DNA of 7,508 bases. It comes from Candidatus Hydrogenedentota bacterium (GTDB lineage: Bacteria; Hydrogenedentota; Hydrogenedentia; Hydrogenedentales; CAITNO01). Location of the stretch: NCBI GenBank assembly GCA_029554925.1, contig JAKPUV010000890.1, positions 1 to 7,508 on the forward strand, given 5' to 3'. Both the position numbers and the translations under genes were made by a program. The notes under the pieces are model-generated. The model was given only the letters and a program-made list of their open reading frames with translations, was not told where the DNA came from and ran no database searches. Each line of letters begins with the position of its first letter. Position 1 is the stretch's first letter. Of this stretch, positions 1 through 5,905 are shown in pieces.

Positions 1-426
1 TGGAACGACCCGGACTGCGTGCTCCTGTCGGGGAAGCTGCCCGAAAACGAGTACTTCTTCCACGCGTCCGTCGCCCTGGCCTCCGGCGGGATGCTGCTCT
101 CGGGCGACAATCTGCCCGCGCTGTCCCCCGAACGGCTGGCCATGCTCAAGAAACTGCTGCCGCCGTCGGGCGTCGCCGCCCGCTTCGACGGAAGCGCCTT
201 TGACACGGGCCGGATCGCCCTGCCGGACAAGACGCTCGTCTGCGTGTTTAACTGGTCCGATGAGGCAAAGACGGCGCAGGTCACCCTGGACGCCCCGGGG
301 CCGGTCACGGACTTCTGGACCGGCAAGGAAGTGGAGATGCAAGACGGCGCCGTGACGCTGCCCGACATGCCCCCCCACTCCGCGCGCGTGCTCGTGTGCC
401 CGCCCGGCAACGGCGGGGGAAACTGA
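1..426 (+). CDS. Alpha-galactosidase-like glycoside hydrolase (GH27/GH36 type), C-terminal part
   Basis: This is the 3' end of a gene that starts before the window; it is open from base 1 in frame 1 and ends at TGA 424-426, giving 141 residues. The fragment begins WNDPDC. This matches the (N/D)DPD motif of clan GH-D enzymes, whose second Asp (residue 5 here, bases 13-15) is the acid/base in characterised alpha-galactosidases. It is followed by a family-like 'ASVALASGGMLLSGDNLPAL' stretch, in which the last barrel helix leads to 'SPERLAMLKKLLP'. From about residue 65 a Val/Thr-rich antiparallel beta domain (LVCVFNWSD, VTDFWTGKEV, PPHSARVLV) resembles the C-terminal Greek-key sandwich of these enzymes. 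The likely role is hydrolysis of alpha-galactosides or related alpha-linked sugars. The nucleophile region and any signal peptide lie outside the window, so the exact substrate cannot be told. It converges on the next gene with a 3-nt gap. Confidence 0.82.
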   Translation, partial: WNDPDCVLLSGKLPENEYFFHASVALASGGMLLSGDNLPALSPERLAMLKKLLPPSGVAARFDGSAFDTGRIALPDKTLVCVFNWSDEAKTAQVTLDAPGPVTDFWTGKEVEMQDGAVTLPDMPPHSARVLVCPPGNGGGN

Positions 427-429
427 CGC

Positions 430-1452
430 CTATTCCGGCTTGGGCGCGTCGTCGGACACAGTCACCCCCTGAAACGCTTCGTACATGCGGCGGTTACGCT
501 CAACGAAGCGTTCGAGAATCCGCAGATCACGCTCCGACAAGCCTTCCCGTGAACGCTCCAAGGCGCGGTCGTAAGCTCCGGCGTAGGCCTCCATAAATGC
601 AGAAACATCGTCTTCCCCCTGCACAACAGCCGAAACACCCTGTTCGGAGGCCAGTTGCTCCTCAACCAGAGCGGCCTTAAACAACTCGCTCCCCTCAGGA
701 GACAGGCCCCGGGCTTGCGTCATCAACTGCATGTCCACAGCCTCCTCGGCCATGCGTTCCGGCAATTCCGCCATGTAGGTGTCATAGGCGGCCATCGCAT
801 CGGGACCCAGGATTTCCGCAAGCTGCTGCCGCAGCGTCTCGTCTGTTGGGAGCTCCACCATGCCGGCGAAGTCGCCGCCGAGATAGTCCTTTCCGGACCT
901 CATCAGGGCCTTTTTGTGCTCGACGAAAACCGCGCGCACCCGGGCCTCCACCTCTGGGGGGAATGCCATCTCATCCACCCAGGGGTCATACATGTTTTCC
1001 ATGGTCATTTCGGCAATTTCCGCAATCATTGCCTCCGAATCCTTTCCCCCGAACGTCTTCATATGAGGCTTCGTGGACCGGCTTCCGCCCGTAGCGTCCG
1101 TCTCGCTGTCCAGTCCGGCCTTGTCAGTTCCCAGCGAGGAGATAAGCGTGGCGATGCTTGGCTTGTCATCCGGGGCGGGTGAGCCCGCGGAGTCTGTGGC
1201 GGCCCCCGCAGGCGGCGGGGCCGGGGCCGCTGTGGCCGCCGGCGGGGCGGCCTGTTTCTGGATCTGGTCCACCGTGGCGCGGAGGGATTCCAGGGACTGG
1301 GCGGTCTCCTGGGCGGCGGCCTGGAGGCGGCCCATTTCGGCGCGGAGCGAGGCGAGTTCGGTGGTCCGCTCCTGGAGCCGGATCAGCAGGAACCCCGACA
1401 GCAGGGCCAGCAGCAGGGCCGCGGCCCATCCGGTGAAGCCTCCGTTTCGCAT
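430..1452 (-). CDS. Membrane-anchored coiled-coil protein of unknown function
   Basis: I do not recognise a characterised family. The 340-aa protein has one N-terminal membrane segment (about residues 8-25, AALLLALLSGFLLI) with Arg-rich flanks. A heptad-like coiled coil follows at about 26-68 (RLQERTTELASLRAEMGRL). Next come an Ala/Pro linker (68-95), a Ser/Asp-rich low-complexity stretch (96-130) and an acidic helical domain (about 135-325). Within that domain, 'LAEILGPDAMAAYDTYMAELPERM' (211-234) resembles the 'LTPEQ..Y..Y' phrases in helical periplasmic proteins of the Spy/CpxP type and in uncharacterised planctomycete/verrucomicrobial proteins; this is a weak analogy. The anchor and coiled coil suggest an envelope protein whose helical domain faces the periplasm. 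The start at 1452 is supported by GGAGGG (1461-1466, minus strand) 8 nt upstream. It is probably the last gene of the unit beginning at 2569, 33 nt after the regulator. The part coding for the C-terminal domain is visibly less GC-rich than the N-terminal part. Confidence 0.85.
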   Translation of the reverse strand: MRNGGFTGWAAALLLALLSGFLLIRLQERTTELASLRAEMGRLQAAAQETAQSLESLRATVDQIQKQAAPPAATAAPAPPPAGAATDSAGSPAPDDKPSIATLISSLGTDKAGLDSETDATGGSRSTKPHMKTFGGKDSEAMIAEIAEMTMENMYDPWVDEMAFPPEVEARVRAVFVEHKKALMRSGKDYLGGDFAGMVELPTDETLRQQLAEILGPDAMAAYDTYMAELPERMAEEAVDMQLMTQARGLSPEGSELFKAALVEEQLASEQGVSAVVQGEDDVSAFMEAYAGAYDRALERSREGLSERDLRILERFVERNRRMYEAFQGVTVSDDAPKPE

Positions 1453-1485
1453 TGGCCTTGCCCTCCCTGGCGGCGGCGCGCCGCG

Positions 1486-1800
1486 CTATTTCCGGTCCGG
1501 GTCCGCCTCCGGGGCCTCCCGCAGGGAGCGGATGGTGTCGAGGGCGTCCCAGTACTCCTTCAGGGCCCGCGCGCCGTCCGCCGTGATACGGAAGTCCGTG
1601 TGGGGCACGCGCCCGTTGAAGGACTTGAGCACCTCCACGTACCCGGCCTTCTCCAGCTTGTCCATGTGGCTGGACAGGTTGCCCTTGGTCAGCCCCACGG
1701 TGTTGAGCAGGAACGTGAAGTCCGCCACATCCAGCCCCGAGAGCAGGGTCAGGATGCGCAGGCGCGCCGGTTCGTGGATGAGCCGGTCCAGTTCAGCCAT
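1486..1800 (-). CDS. Small winged-helix transcriptional regulator (HTH_34-like)
   Basis: A 104-aa protein that is essentially one winged helix-turn-helix domain, similar in layout to the HTH_34 (PF13601) and ArsR/MarR-like groups. Residues 5-21 (DRLIHEPARLRILTLLS) are the typical opening helix. About 26-36 is helix 2, and 38-54 (TKGNLSSHMDKLEKAGY) is the recognition helix with the 'NLSSHMDKLEKAGYV' signature. About 55-73 (VEVLKSFNGRVPHTDFRIT) is the wing, followed by a C-terminal dimerisation helix and a charged tail. There are no Cys or His clusters that would indicate metal sensing. The ATG lies inside the end of the upstream membrane-protein gene (8-nt overlap, ATGGCTGA), so translation is probably coupled. 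An A/G-rich stretch just upstream can serve as ribosome binding site. Regulators of this kind often sit beside the membrane-protein gene they control, so local autoregulation of this unit is a reasonable inference. Confidence 0.88.
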   Translation of the reverse strand: MAELDRLIHEPARLRILTLLSGLDVADFTFLLNTVGLTKGNLSSHMDKLEKAGYVEVLKSFNGRVPHTDFRITADGARALKEYWDALDTIRSLREAPEADPDRK

Positions 1801-2569
1801 TCTCGCCGCCCCCCTCCGTGTCCGGGTCGTCCTGCCCCTCGGGCACGTCCGAGGCGATGGAGCGCGTGAGCTTTTTCAGGTTCCACAGGGCGTAGCGGCT
1901 GTAGGCGTGGCCGATCAGGATGGCCACGAGGCCGTAGCCGAAGACGGGCACGATCATGTCCAGCAGCGGAAAATGGGCGGGGAAGCGGATGGGCGCCCCG
2001 CACAGCAGCAGCGCGGCGTGGGCCGCGTAGAGGCCCGGCCAGACCCAGGCCCAGAAGCCGAGCCCCTGGTACAGGATCAGCGCCGAGAGGTAGGGGGCCA
2101 TGTACAGGGCCGAGAAGGGCTGCATGTTGCGCAGGGAGACATACCCGAAACTGACCAGCACGGCGATGACGAGGTGGTAGACCACCAACCCGCCGCCCGC
2201 CGCCGTGAGCCAGCGCGGCAGGCCGCGCCCCGCCCCGGGGTCGAAGGAGGCGTAGCCCTCGCCGCCGTAGAGCCACTGGGTCACGTTCCAGATGAACTCG
2301 CCCCCCCAACGCGACAGGGAAAACCACGCCAGCGCCAGCATGACTAGGCACATGAGGGCGATGGAGAGGTAGAAGAGGCCCATGTTGTCCTGCCGGTGCG
2401 CCATGCTGGTCAGGTTGGCCGCCAGCCCGATCACCAGCACCATCACCACGATCACCGCCCACTGCACGAGGAAGGAGATCGTGCGGCTCTGGGCGTAGCG
2501 CCGCGCCCACCGCACCACCAGCCGGGGATCCCCCGCCCGCAACCGGCCCGTTCCGTGCTGTTCCGTCAT
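1793..2569 (-). CDS. Six-TM integral membrane protein, function unknown
   Basis: The 258-aa protein has about six hydrophobic segments: residues 32-53, 64-84, 119-145, 152-170, 171-193 and 203-221. The N-terminal stretch is basic (RLVVRWARRYAQSR), which by the positive-inside rule suggests a cytoplasmic N-terminus. The C-terminal tail after 'RYALWNLKKLTRS' is charged and rich in Asp/Glu/Gly. Between TM2 and TM3 lies a soluble loop with Trp and Gly residues (WGGEFIWNVTQWLYGGEGY). I see no catalytic or transporter signature, and I do not assign a family. ATG 2569 is preceded by GGAG (2577-2580, minus strand) at 7-nt spacing. It is the first gene of a unit with the winged-helix regulator, which it overlaps by 8 nt, and the coiled-coil membrane protein. 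Pairing of a polytopic membrane protein with an HTH_34-type regulator suggests a locally regulated envelope or transport function, but this is inference only. Confidence 0.85.
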   Translation of the reverse strand: MTEQHGTGRLRAGDPRLVVRWARRYAQSRTISFLVQWAVIVVMVLVIGLAANLTSMAHRQDNMGLFYLSIALMCLVMLALAWFSLSRWGGEFIWNVTQWLYGGEGYASFDPGAGRGLPRWLTAAGGGLVVYHLVIAVLVSFGYVSLRNMQPFSALYMAPYLSALILYQGLGFWAWVWPGLYAAHAALLLCGAPIRFPAHFPLLDMIVPVFGYGLVAILIGHAYSRYALWNLKKLTRSIASDVPEGQDDPDTEGGGENG

Positions 2570-2614
2570 GGCTCATCTCCGCGGTTGCCGCGGCCCGCGC
2601 CCCGGCGTGCCATA

Positions 2615-2643
2615 AGGATACCCGCTTTGACTGTCCAAGACAA
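2615..2643 (-). promoter_or_regulatory. Candidate sigma70-like promoter for the membrane protein/regulator unit
   Basis: On the minus strand TTGTCT (2643-2638) and TATCCT (2620-2615) are separated by exactly 17 nt. Each matches 4 of 6 bases of the TTGACA/TATAAT consensus. The -10 box ends 45 nt before the ATG at 2569, which leaves room for a short leader. It stands in a comparatively AT-rich patch of otherwise GC-rich intergenic DNA. The call rests on pattern only, and the organism's sigma preference is unknown. Confidence 0.35.
2627..2643. promoter_or_regulatory. Imperfect 17-bp dyad overlapping the candidate -35 box (possible operator)
   Basis: The half-sites TTGaCT and AGaCAA are arranged as an inverted repeat around a 5-bp centre, with 5 of 8 positions pairing. 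The dyad covers the TTGTCT -35 candidate. A winged-helix dimer such as the one encoded two genes downstream could bind here and repress its own unit. This is a weak motif that could arise by chance. Confidence 0.22.
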
Positions 2644-2650
2644 CCACGCG

Positions 2651-2690
2651 GAAAAGGACGGGCCGGACAGGTCCGTGCTGTTGTCCGGCC
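2651..2690 (-). terminator. GC-rich hairpin downstream of the C45 hydrolase gene, possible terminator
   Basis: A perfect 9-bp inverted repeat, GGCCGGACA (2661-2669) and TGTCCGGCC (2682-2690), encloses a 12-nt loop. Read on the minus strand it is followed by CGTCCTTTTCC, a short interrupted T tract. It lies about 125 nt beyond the stop codon of the C45 hydrolase and just upstream of the candidate promoter of the next unit, which is the expected place for a terminator. The T tract is weak, so it may act with Rho, or be a different structural element. Confidence 0.4.
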
Positions 2691-2816
2691 ATGTTTCGCT
2701 GGCCCCGGTGCCGCGCGGCGCGAAGCGTCTTGCGCGGCCACCTTGTCCGCCATGCCCGCCGCCCGCGCCGGCGTGTTGGGGCGCGGCGGCGGCGGGGTCA
2801 AGACACGCTCCTGGGG

Positions 2817-4175
2817 CTACTTGAACCACTCCGTGAGGTCGATCTTGGTGAAGGGGCGGTCCGTCGCCGTGACGGGCGGGTTGTAGCCCGCGATGGAGAG
2901 GTACGCCGCGTGGTTCGTCGGGTCGAAGACCCAGGAGTGGAGGGTGGCGCCGCAGTAGACCGGGCCGGTGGCCAGAATCTTGACCGCCTGCTCCACGTCA
3001 ATCTTGCCGGGAACCTCCTCAATGCGGCGGCTCATCCACTCGTAGCGCTGGAAACTGTCCTGCCCCTGGAGCATGGGCACCAGCACCGTAAGCTGCTCCT
3101 TGGTCTCCACGGAAAGGCCAAACTCGCTGCCAAACGCCTGCGCCAGCCGGAAAAGCTGGTCGAGGTCCGTCGGGTGGTTCGTGCGGCGCACGCACTGCTC
3201 CATGCCCCAGTGCCCCGTGGCCGCACCCTCCTTCTCGTCCATGGGTGTGAACACGTTGCAGTATTTGGCGTCCGTCTCCAGCGCGCGCCCGTCCGGAACT
3301 TTCCCGTCGCCGAGAATGAAATTCCACCCCGTGGTGCGGGGATATTCCTGGAACATCTTCACCGCCTCGTCCAGCGAGGCGGCCTTTTCCAGCACGAGGC
3401 GCATCTGGAGGAAGAGAGGGAGACCGTCGAAGGTGGCGTCGGCGGAGGGCAGGGTCATCTCGCCGATGGTGATGCCGCGCGCGCTCATGCCGCTGACGCT
3501 GCCCACGCCGCCCGCCCAGCCGGGCATCATGAAGGGCGACCCGCCCTTGGGCCGCCACACCAGCACCACCGCGTCCTCCTGCGCGCCGCCCTTGACGTCC
3601 CAGTCGAGGTTGCGGCCGTGGAGCAGGCGCCCGTCGGTCGTCCATTTCCCCCAGACCGCGAAATTGGAGCAGGATTGCGGCGGCTTGTCGGCCGGGAAGT
3701 GCAGAATCTCCGCCTGCGTCACGCCGATCCGGACGTCCGCGTATTCCAGGTCGTCCACCCCGGCGGCCTTGAGCCCCTTCACGATGCCGTGAATCTCCGC
3801 CTTGATGGACTCGGGAAAATGCTTCTCCATCCGGTCGCTCTGGGCAGCGACGTATTCCGGCGTGTACCCCCGGCCCCAGAGGGCCTTGGCCATGTAGCCC
3901 TCCTTGATGACGTGGTGGATTTTCTTCGCCAGCAGGCGGCCATGCTGGAACCCCATCTCCTCCGGCGTCCCCTCCATCACCACCACCAGATGCTCGCCCA
4001 CCTGAAAGAGCTTTCCAGCCCCCTCCTGGTCCAGCAGCTTCACCTCCGGAGAGGCGACAATCTCCACCTGACGCGAGTCCAAGGCGGCGGACTGGGCCGC
4101 CGCCAGTCCGGAACAGAGCATCCCGATGGACAGCAGCGCGGCGGCAAGGCACAAACGGCGGGTGAACGAACGCAT
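2817..4175 (-). CDS. Secreted C45-family (acyl-CoA:6-APA acyltransferase-like) NTN hydrolase
   Basis: A 452-aa protein that begins with a Sec signal peptide: MRSFTRR, a hydrophobic core (residues 9-24) and likely cleavage after AAA at 27. The mature part carries the layout of peptidase family C45/phospholipase B-like N-terminal-nucleophile enzymes. 'EEMGFQHGRLLA' (72-83) matches the early GxQHG signature. It is followed by 'PPQSCSNFAVWG' (165-176), with Cys169 as the expected nucleophile exposed by self-cleavage before it, and 'DGRLLHGRNLDWD' (181-193), the family's GRNxDW box. Later 'RRTNH' (330-334) and 'GPVYCGATLHSWVFDP' (404-419) fit the C-terminal substrate-pocket region. The family cleaves or transfers acyl groups on amide bonds; the substrate is unknown here. 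Export suggests an extracytoplasmic amide, acyl-amino-acid or lipid-like substrate. The start is supported by AGGAG (4183-4187, minus strand) at 7-nt spacing. It appears to be monocistronic. Confidence 0.87.
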   Translation of the reverse strand: MRSFTRRLCLAAALLSIGMLCSGLAAAQSAALDSRQVEIVASPEVKLLDQEGAGKLFQVGEHLVVVMEGTPEEMGFQHGRLLAKKIHHVIKEGYMAKALWGRGYTPEYVAAQSDRMEKHFPESIKAEIHGIVKGLKAAGVDDLEYADVRIGVTQAEILHFPADKPPQSCSNFAVWGKWTTDGRLLHGRNLDWDVKGGAQEDAVVLVWRPKGGSPFMMPGWAGGVGSVSGMSARGITIGEMTLPSADATFDGLPLFLQMRLVLEKAASLDEAVKMFQEYPRTTGWNFILGDGKVPDGRALETDAKYCNVFTPMDEKEGAATGHWGMEQCVRRTNHPTDLDQLFRLAQAFGSEFGLSVETKEQLTVLVPMLQGQDSFQRYEWMSRRIEEVPGKIDVEQAVKILATGPVYCGATLHSWVFDPTNHAAYLSIAGYNPPVTATDRPFTKIDLTEWFK

Positions 4176-4189
4176 TTCAGCACTCCTCT

Positions 4190-4228
4190 CTTGATAGGGT
4201 GTCCGGGGGCGTGAACCCCCACGTCAAG
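4190..4228 (-). promoter_or_regulatory. Leader of the C45 hydrolase with two mutually exclusive hairpins
   Basis: An outer inverted repeat CTTGA (4190-4194) / TCAAG (4224-4228) encloses GGGGG (4205-4209) / CCCCC (4216-4220). The same bases can instead pair as CGTG (4210-4213) / CACG (4220-4223), so only one of the inner stems can form at a time. The outer stem ends 3 nt before the ribosome binding site AGGAG of the hydrolase gene, so structure here could affect its translation if the region is transcribed. The stems are short and no known riboswitch fold is recognised. Confidence 0.25.
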
Positions 4229-4345
4229 GGACCAGTATCCCCGCCTTCCGGTTTCGCCTGTTGCCGCCGGGCACACCTTGCGGCACTGCGTGGAAAATTG
4301 AAATATTCGGAAGCACATCTGATTTAATGGTAAAATGAGCAGATG

Positions 4346-4364
4346 AACGGAAATAACCGTTTTT
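4346..4364 (+). promoter_or_regulatory. Small dyad followed by a T run upstream of fic
   Basis: AACGG (4346-4350) and CCGTT (4357-4361) form an inverted repeat around the 6-nt loop AAATAA. The right arm continues into three more T residues (five T in all). It lies about 35 nt upstream of the fic start. It can be read as an operator-like palindrome or as a weak terminator/attenuator hairpin in the fic leader. A stem of only 5 bp makes either reading tentative. Confidence 0.22.
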
Positions 4365-4384
4365 AAACATGGCGTAAAAGACTC

Positions 4385-4391
4385 AGGAGGG
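4385..4391 (+). promoter_or_regulatory. Strong ribosome binding site of fic
   Basis: AGGAGGG lies 8 nt before ATG 4400. It fixes this start over the short upstream ATG codons at 4335, 4343 and 4369, which all run into stops within a few codons and have no comparable site. Confidence 0.85.
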
Positions 4392-4399
4392 CAAGAACC

Positions 4400-5902
4400 A
4401 TGAATCCGGTGGGTTACGCCGCATTGGTGGACATCTTCGCTCTGGAGGTGTCGGGCTTGGAGCATGTCTCGATGCTTGCCGCGCATGGGCATCGCCGCAC
4501 CGAGACGCGCGAAACGGAGGTGGTGGAGTGGTTTCCCCCGCAATACGATCCAGGGCCGCATTGGACCAGTCATTTGGGCTTCGCCCTGAAACATGAGGGG
4601 GTGCACCTGGAGGTGCTGGCCGCCCTGTTCGACCGCGCGCCGGAGGGGGAGCTGACCGCCTGGGTTGCGGCGTCGCCCACGGGCCGCTACACCCGGCTGG
4701 CCTGGTTCCTGCACGAGTGGCTGAAGGGGAGCCTTCTGCCGCTGCCGGACCTGACGCAGGGCAATTATGTACCGGCGCTGGATCCCGAAAAACACCTCTG
4801 TCTCGGCGCCGGGAAGGCTGACCGGGTGCGCAGGCAGCGCATCGTCAACAATCTCCCCGGCACGCCCGCCTACTGTCCGCTGGTGCGGCGAACGGCGGTG
4901 CTGGCGGAGTTCATCGCCGCGCGGCCGGAGGAGGCGGCGCACCGCCAGTTGAACGCCTATCCGCCGGAGGTGATGTACCGGGCGGCGCAGTACCTGTACC
5001 TCAAGGAGACCAAATCCTCCTACGCCATCGAGCGGCTGCGGCCGGACGCCCGGCGCACCGCGCGGTTTGTTGAACTGCTCCGCCGGGCGGGAAAGGAGGA
5101 CTGCTTCTCCGAAAGCGCGCTGGCGGACCTGCAGCGGACCATCGTGGACGAGCGGTACGCCGCAGCCGGGTTCCGGGACTTCCAGAACTTCATCGGGCAG
5201 AGCCTGGGGCCGGAACGGGAGCTGGTGCATTATGTCCCGCCCAGACCGGAGGACCTGCGGGGACTGATGGCGGGATGGGAGACCGTCTGCCGCCGGATGC
5301 TTCCAGGAGGGACCCACCCGGTGGTCGCCGCGACGGTGGCGGGGTTTGGCTTCGTCTTTCTCCATCCCTTCGAGGACGGCAACGGCCGTCTTCACCGATA
5401 CCTGATGCACCACCTGCTCACGGCGGGCGGGTTCACCCCGCCGGGGATCGTGTTTCCCGTGTCGGCGGTGCTGCAGAAGAACCCCGCCCGCTATGACGCC
5501 CTCTTGGAGCGCTACGGGCGCCGGGTAATGGCGCGCGTTAAATGGCGGTTCACCCGCGCCGGCGCGCTGGAGGTGTCGGGGGACACGGCGGCCTGTTACC
5601 GCTATCCTGACATGACGGGGATCGCCGAGGGCATGTGCGGTGTGGTGCGCGACACGCTGACCGCCGAATTCGGCGAGGAGCTGGCCTACCTGGCCGCGTT
5701 TGACGCCGCGCGCGCGGAAATGCGCGCCGTGGTCGAGATGCCCGAAAACCGCCTGGACCTGTTCATCCGCCTGTGTCTCCAGGGCGGGGGCAGCCTTTCC
5801 GCGCGAAAGCGGGCGCAGTTTCCGGAACTGACAGACGGCGAATGCGCGGAGCTGGAGGCCATCGTGGCGGAGGCCGCCGGACAGGCGGGGAAACCGGAGT
5901 GA
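4400..5902 (+). CDS. Fic-domain protein (predicted AMPylase/adenylyltransferase), class II-like
   Basis: The 500-aa Fic protein has the canonical motif HPFEDGNGRLHR at residues 322-333 (bases 5363-5398). This includes the catalytic His322, the phosphate-binding GNG loop and Arg330/Arg333. Such enzymes usually transfer AMP from ATP to a hydroxyl side chain of a target protein. Upstream, 'KSSYAIER' (205-212) resembles the inhibitory (S/T)xxxE(G/N) helix of class II Fic proteins: Ser207 and Glu211 are present, but Arg212 replaces Gly/Asn. 'FRDFQNFIGQ...ELVHYVPPRPEDL' (258-286) is the expected flap beta-hairpin that positions the target. The N-terminal 180 residues (for example RYTRLAWFLHEWL, 97-109, and NLPGTPAYCPLVRRT, 151-165) are typical of a long Fic subgroup. 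The C-terminal 120 residues are helical, with a possible small winged-helix-like end. No signal peptide or separate antitoxin gene is seen, so it is probably cytoplasmic and self-inhibited. It converges on queF with a 3-nt gap. Confidence 0.92.
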   Translation: MNPVGYAALVDIFALEVSGLEHVSMLAAHGHRRTETRETEVVEWFPPQYDPGPHWTSHLGFALKHEGVHLEVLAALFDRAPEGELTAWVAASPTGRYTRLAWFLHEWLKGSLLPLPDLTQGNYVPALDPEKHLCLGAGKADRVRRQRIVNNLPGTPAYCPLVRRTAVLAEFIAARPEEAAHRQLNAYPPEVMYRAAQYLYLKETKSSYAIERLRPDARRTARFVELLRRAGKEDCFSESALADLQRTIVDERYAAAGFRDFQNFIGQSLGPERELVHYVPPRPEDLRGLMAGWETVCRRMLPGGTHPVVAATVAGFGFVFLHPFEDGNGRLHRYLMHHLLTAGGFTPPGIVFPVSAVLQKNPARYDALLERYGRRVMARVKWRFTRAGALEVSGDTAACYRYPDMTGIAEGMCGVVRDTLTAEFGEELAYLAAFDAARAEMRAVVEMPENRLDLFIRLCLQGGGSLSARKRAQFPELTDGECAELEAIVAEAAGQAGKPE

Positions 5903-5905
5903 CCC

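Larger units (their letters stand above)
4176..4399. promoter_or_regulatory. Divergent intergenic control region between the C45 hydrolase and fic genes
   Basis: This 224-bp gap serves two genes that are transcribed away from each other. Bases about 4290-4380 are strikingly AT-rich compared with the flanks and should hold the promoter(s). TTGAAA at 4298-4303 (+) is a plausible -35 box, but the best -10-like strings (TTTAAT 4323-4328 and TAAAAT 4331-4336) give spacings of 19 and 27 nt, so I do not fix a promoter. The part nearest the hydrolase contains alternative hairpins, and the part nearest fic contains a small dyad; both are listed separately. Confidence 0.5.

Noticed and set aside
1073..2347. 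Plus-strand open frame of 424 codons across the regulator and membrane-protein genes
   Set aside because: It spans three minus-strand genes including their junctions and has a Ser/Arg/Ala-biased translation, as expected of a GC-driven shadow.
4128..4175. Lipoprotein signal for the C45 hydrolase (Cys21 after the hydrophobic core)
   Set aside because: The residues before Cys21 (IGML) do not fit a lipobox, whereas the AAA site at 25-27 fits signal peptidase I.
2691..4214. Long open frame on the plus strand (507 codons) opposite the C45 hydrolase gene
   Set aside because: It is the antisense shadow of a well-supported gene in GC-rich DNA; the translation is low-complexity, rich in Arg, His, Leu and Val, and matches no family I know.
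4335..4377. Short ATG-initiated ORFs (4335, 4343, 4369) as leader peptide genes for fic
   Set aside because: They are 2 to 7 codons long, lack ribosome binding sites and show no regulatory codon runs, so I do not list them as genes.
4040..5413. Long open frame on the minus strand (457 codons) opposite fic
   Set aside because: It is antisense to the Fic gene and crosses the intergenic region and the start of the hydrolase gene; the composition is Arg/Pro/His-rich and no motif is seen.
4400..5902. Fic as part of a toxin-antitoxin pair or defence island
   Set aside because: No small antitoxin gene precedes or follows it, its inhibitory motif is internal, and the neighbours are housekeeping or metabolic genes.
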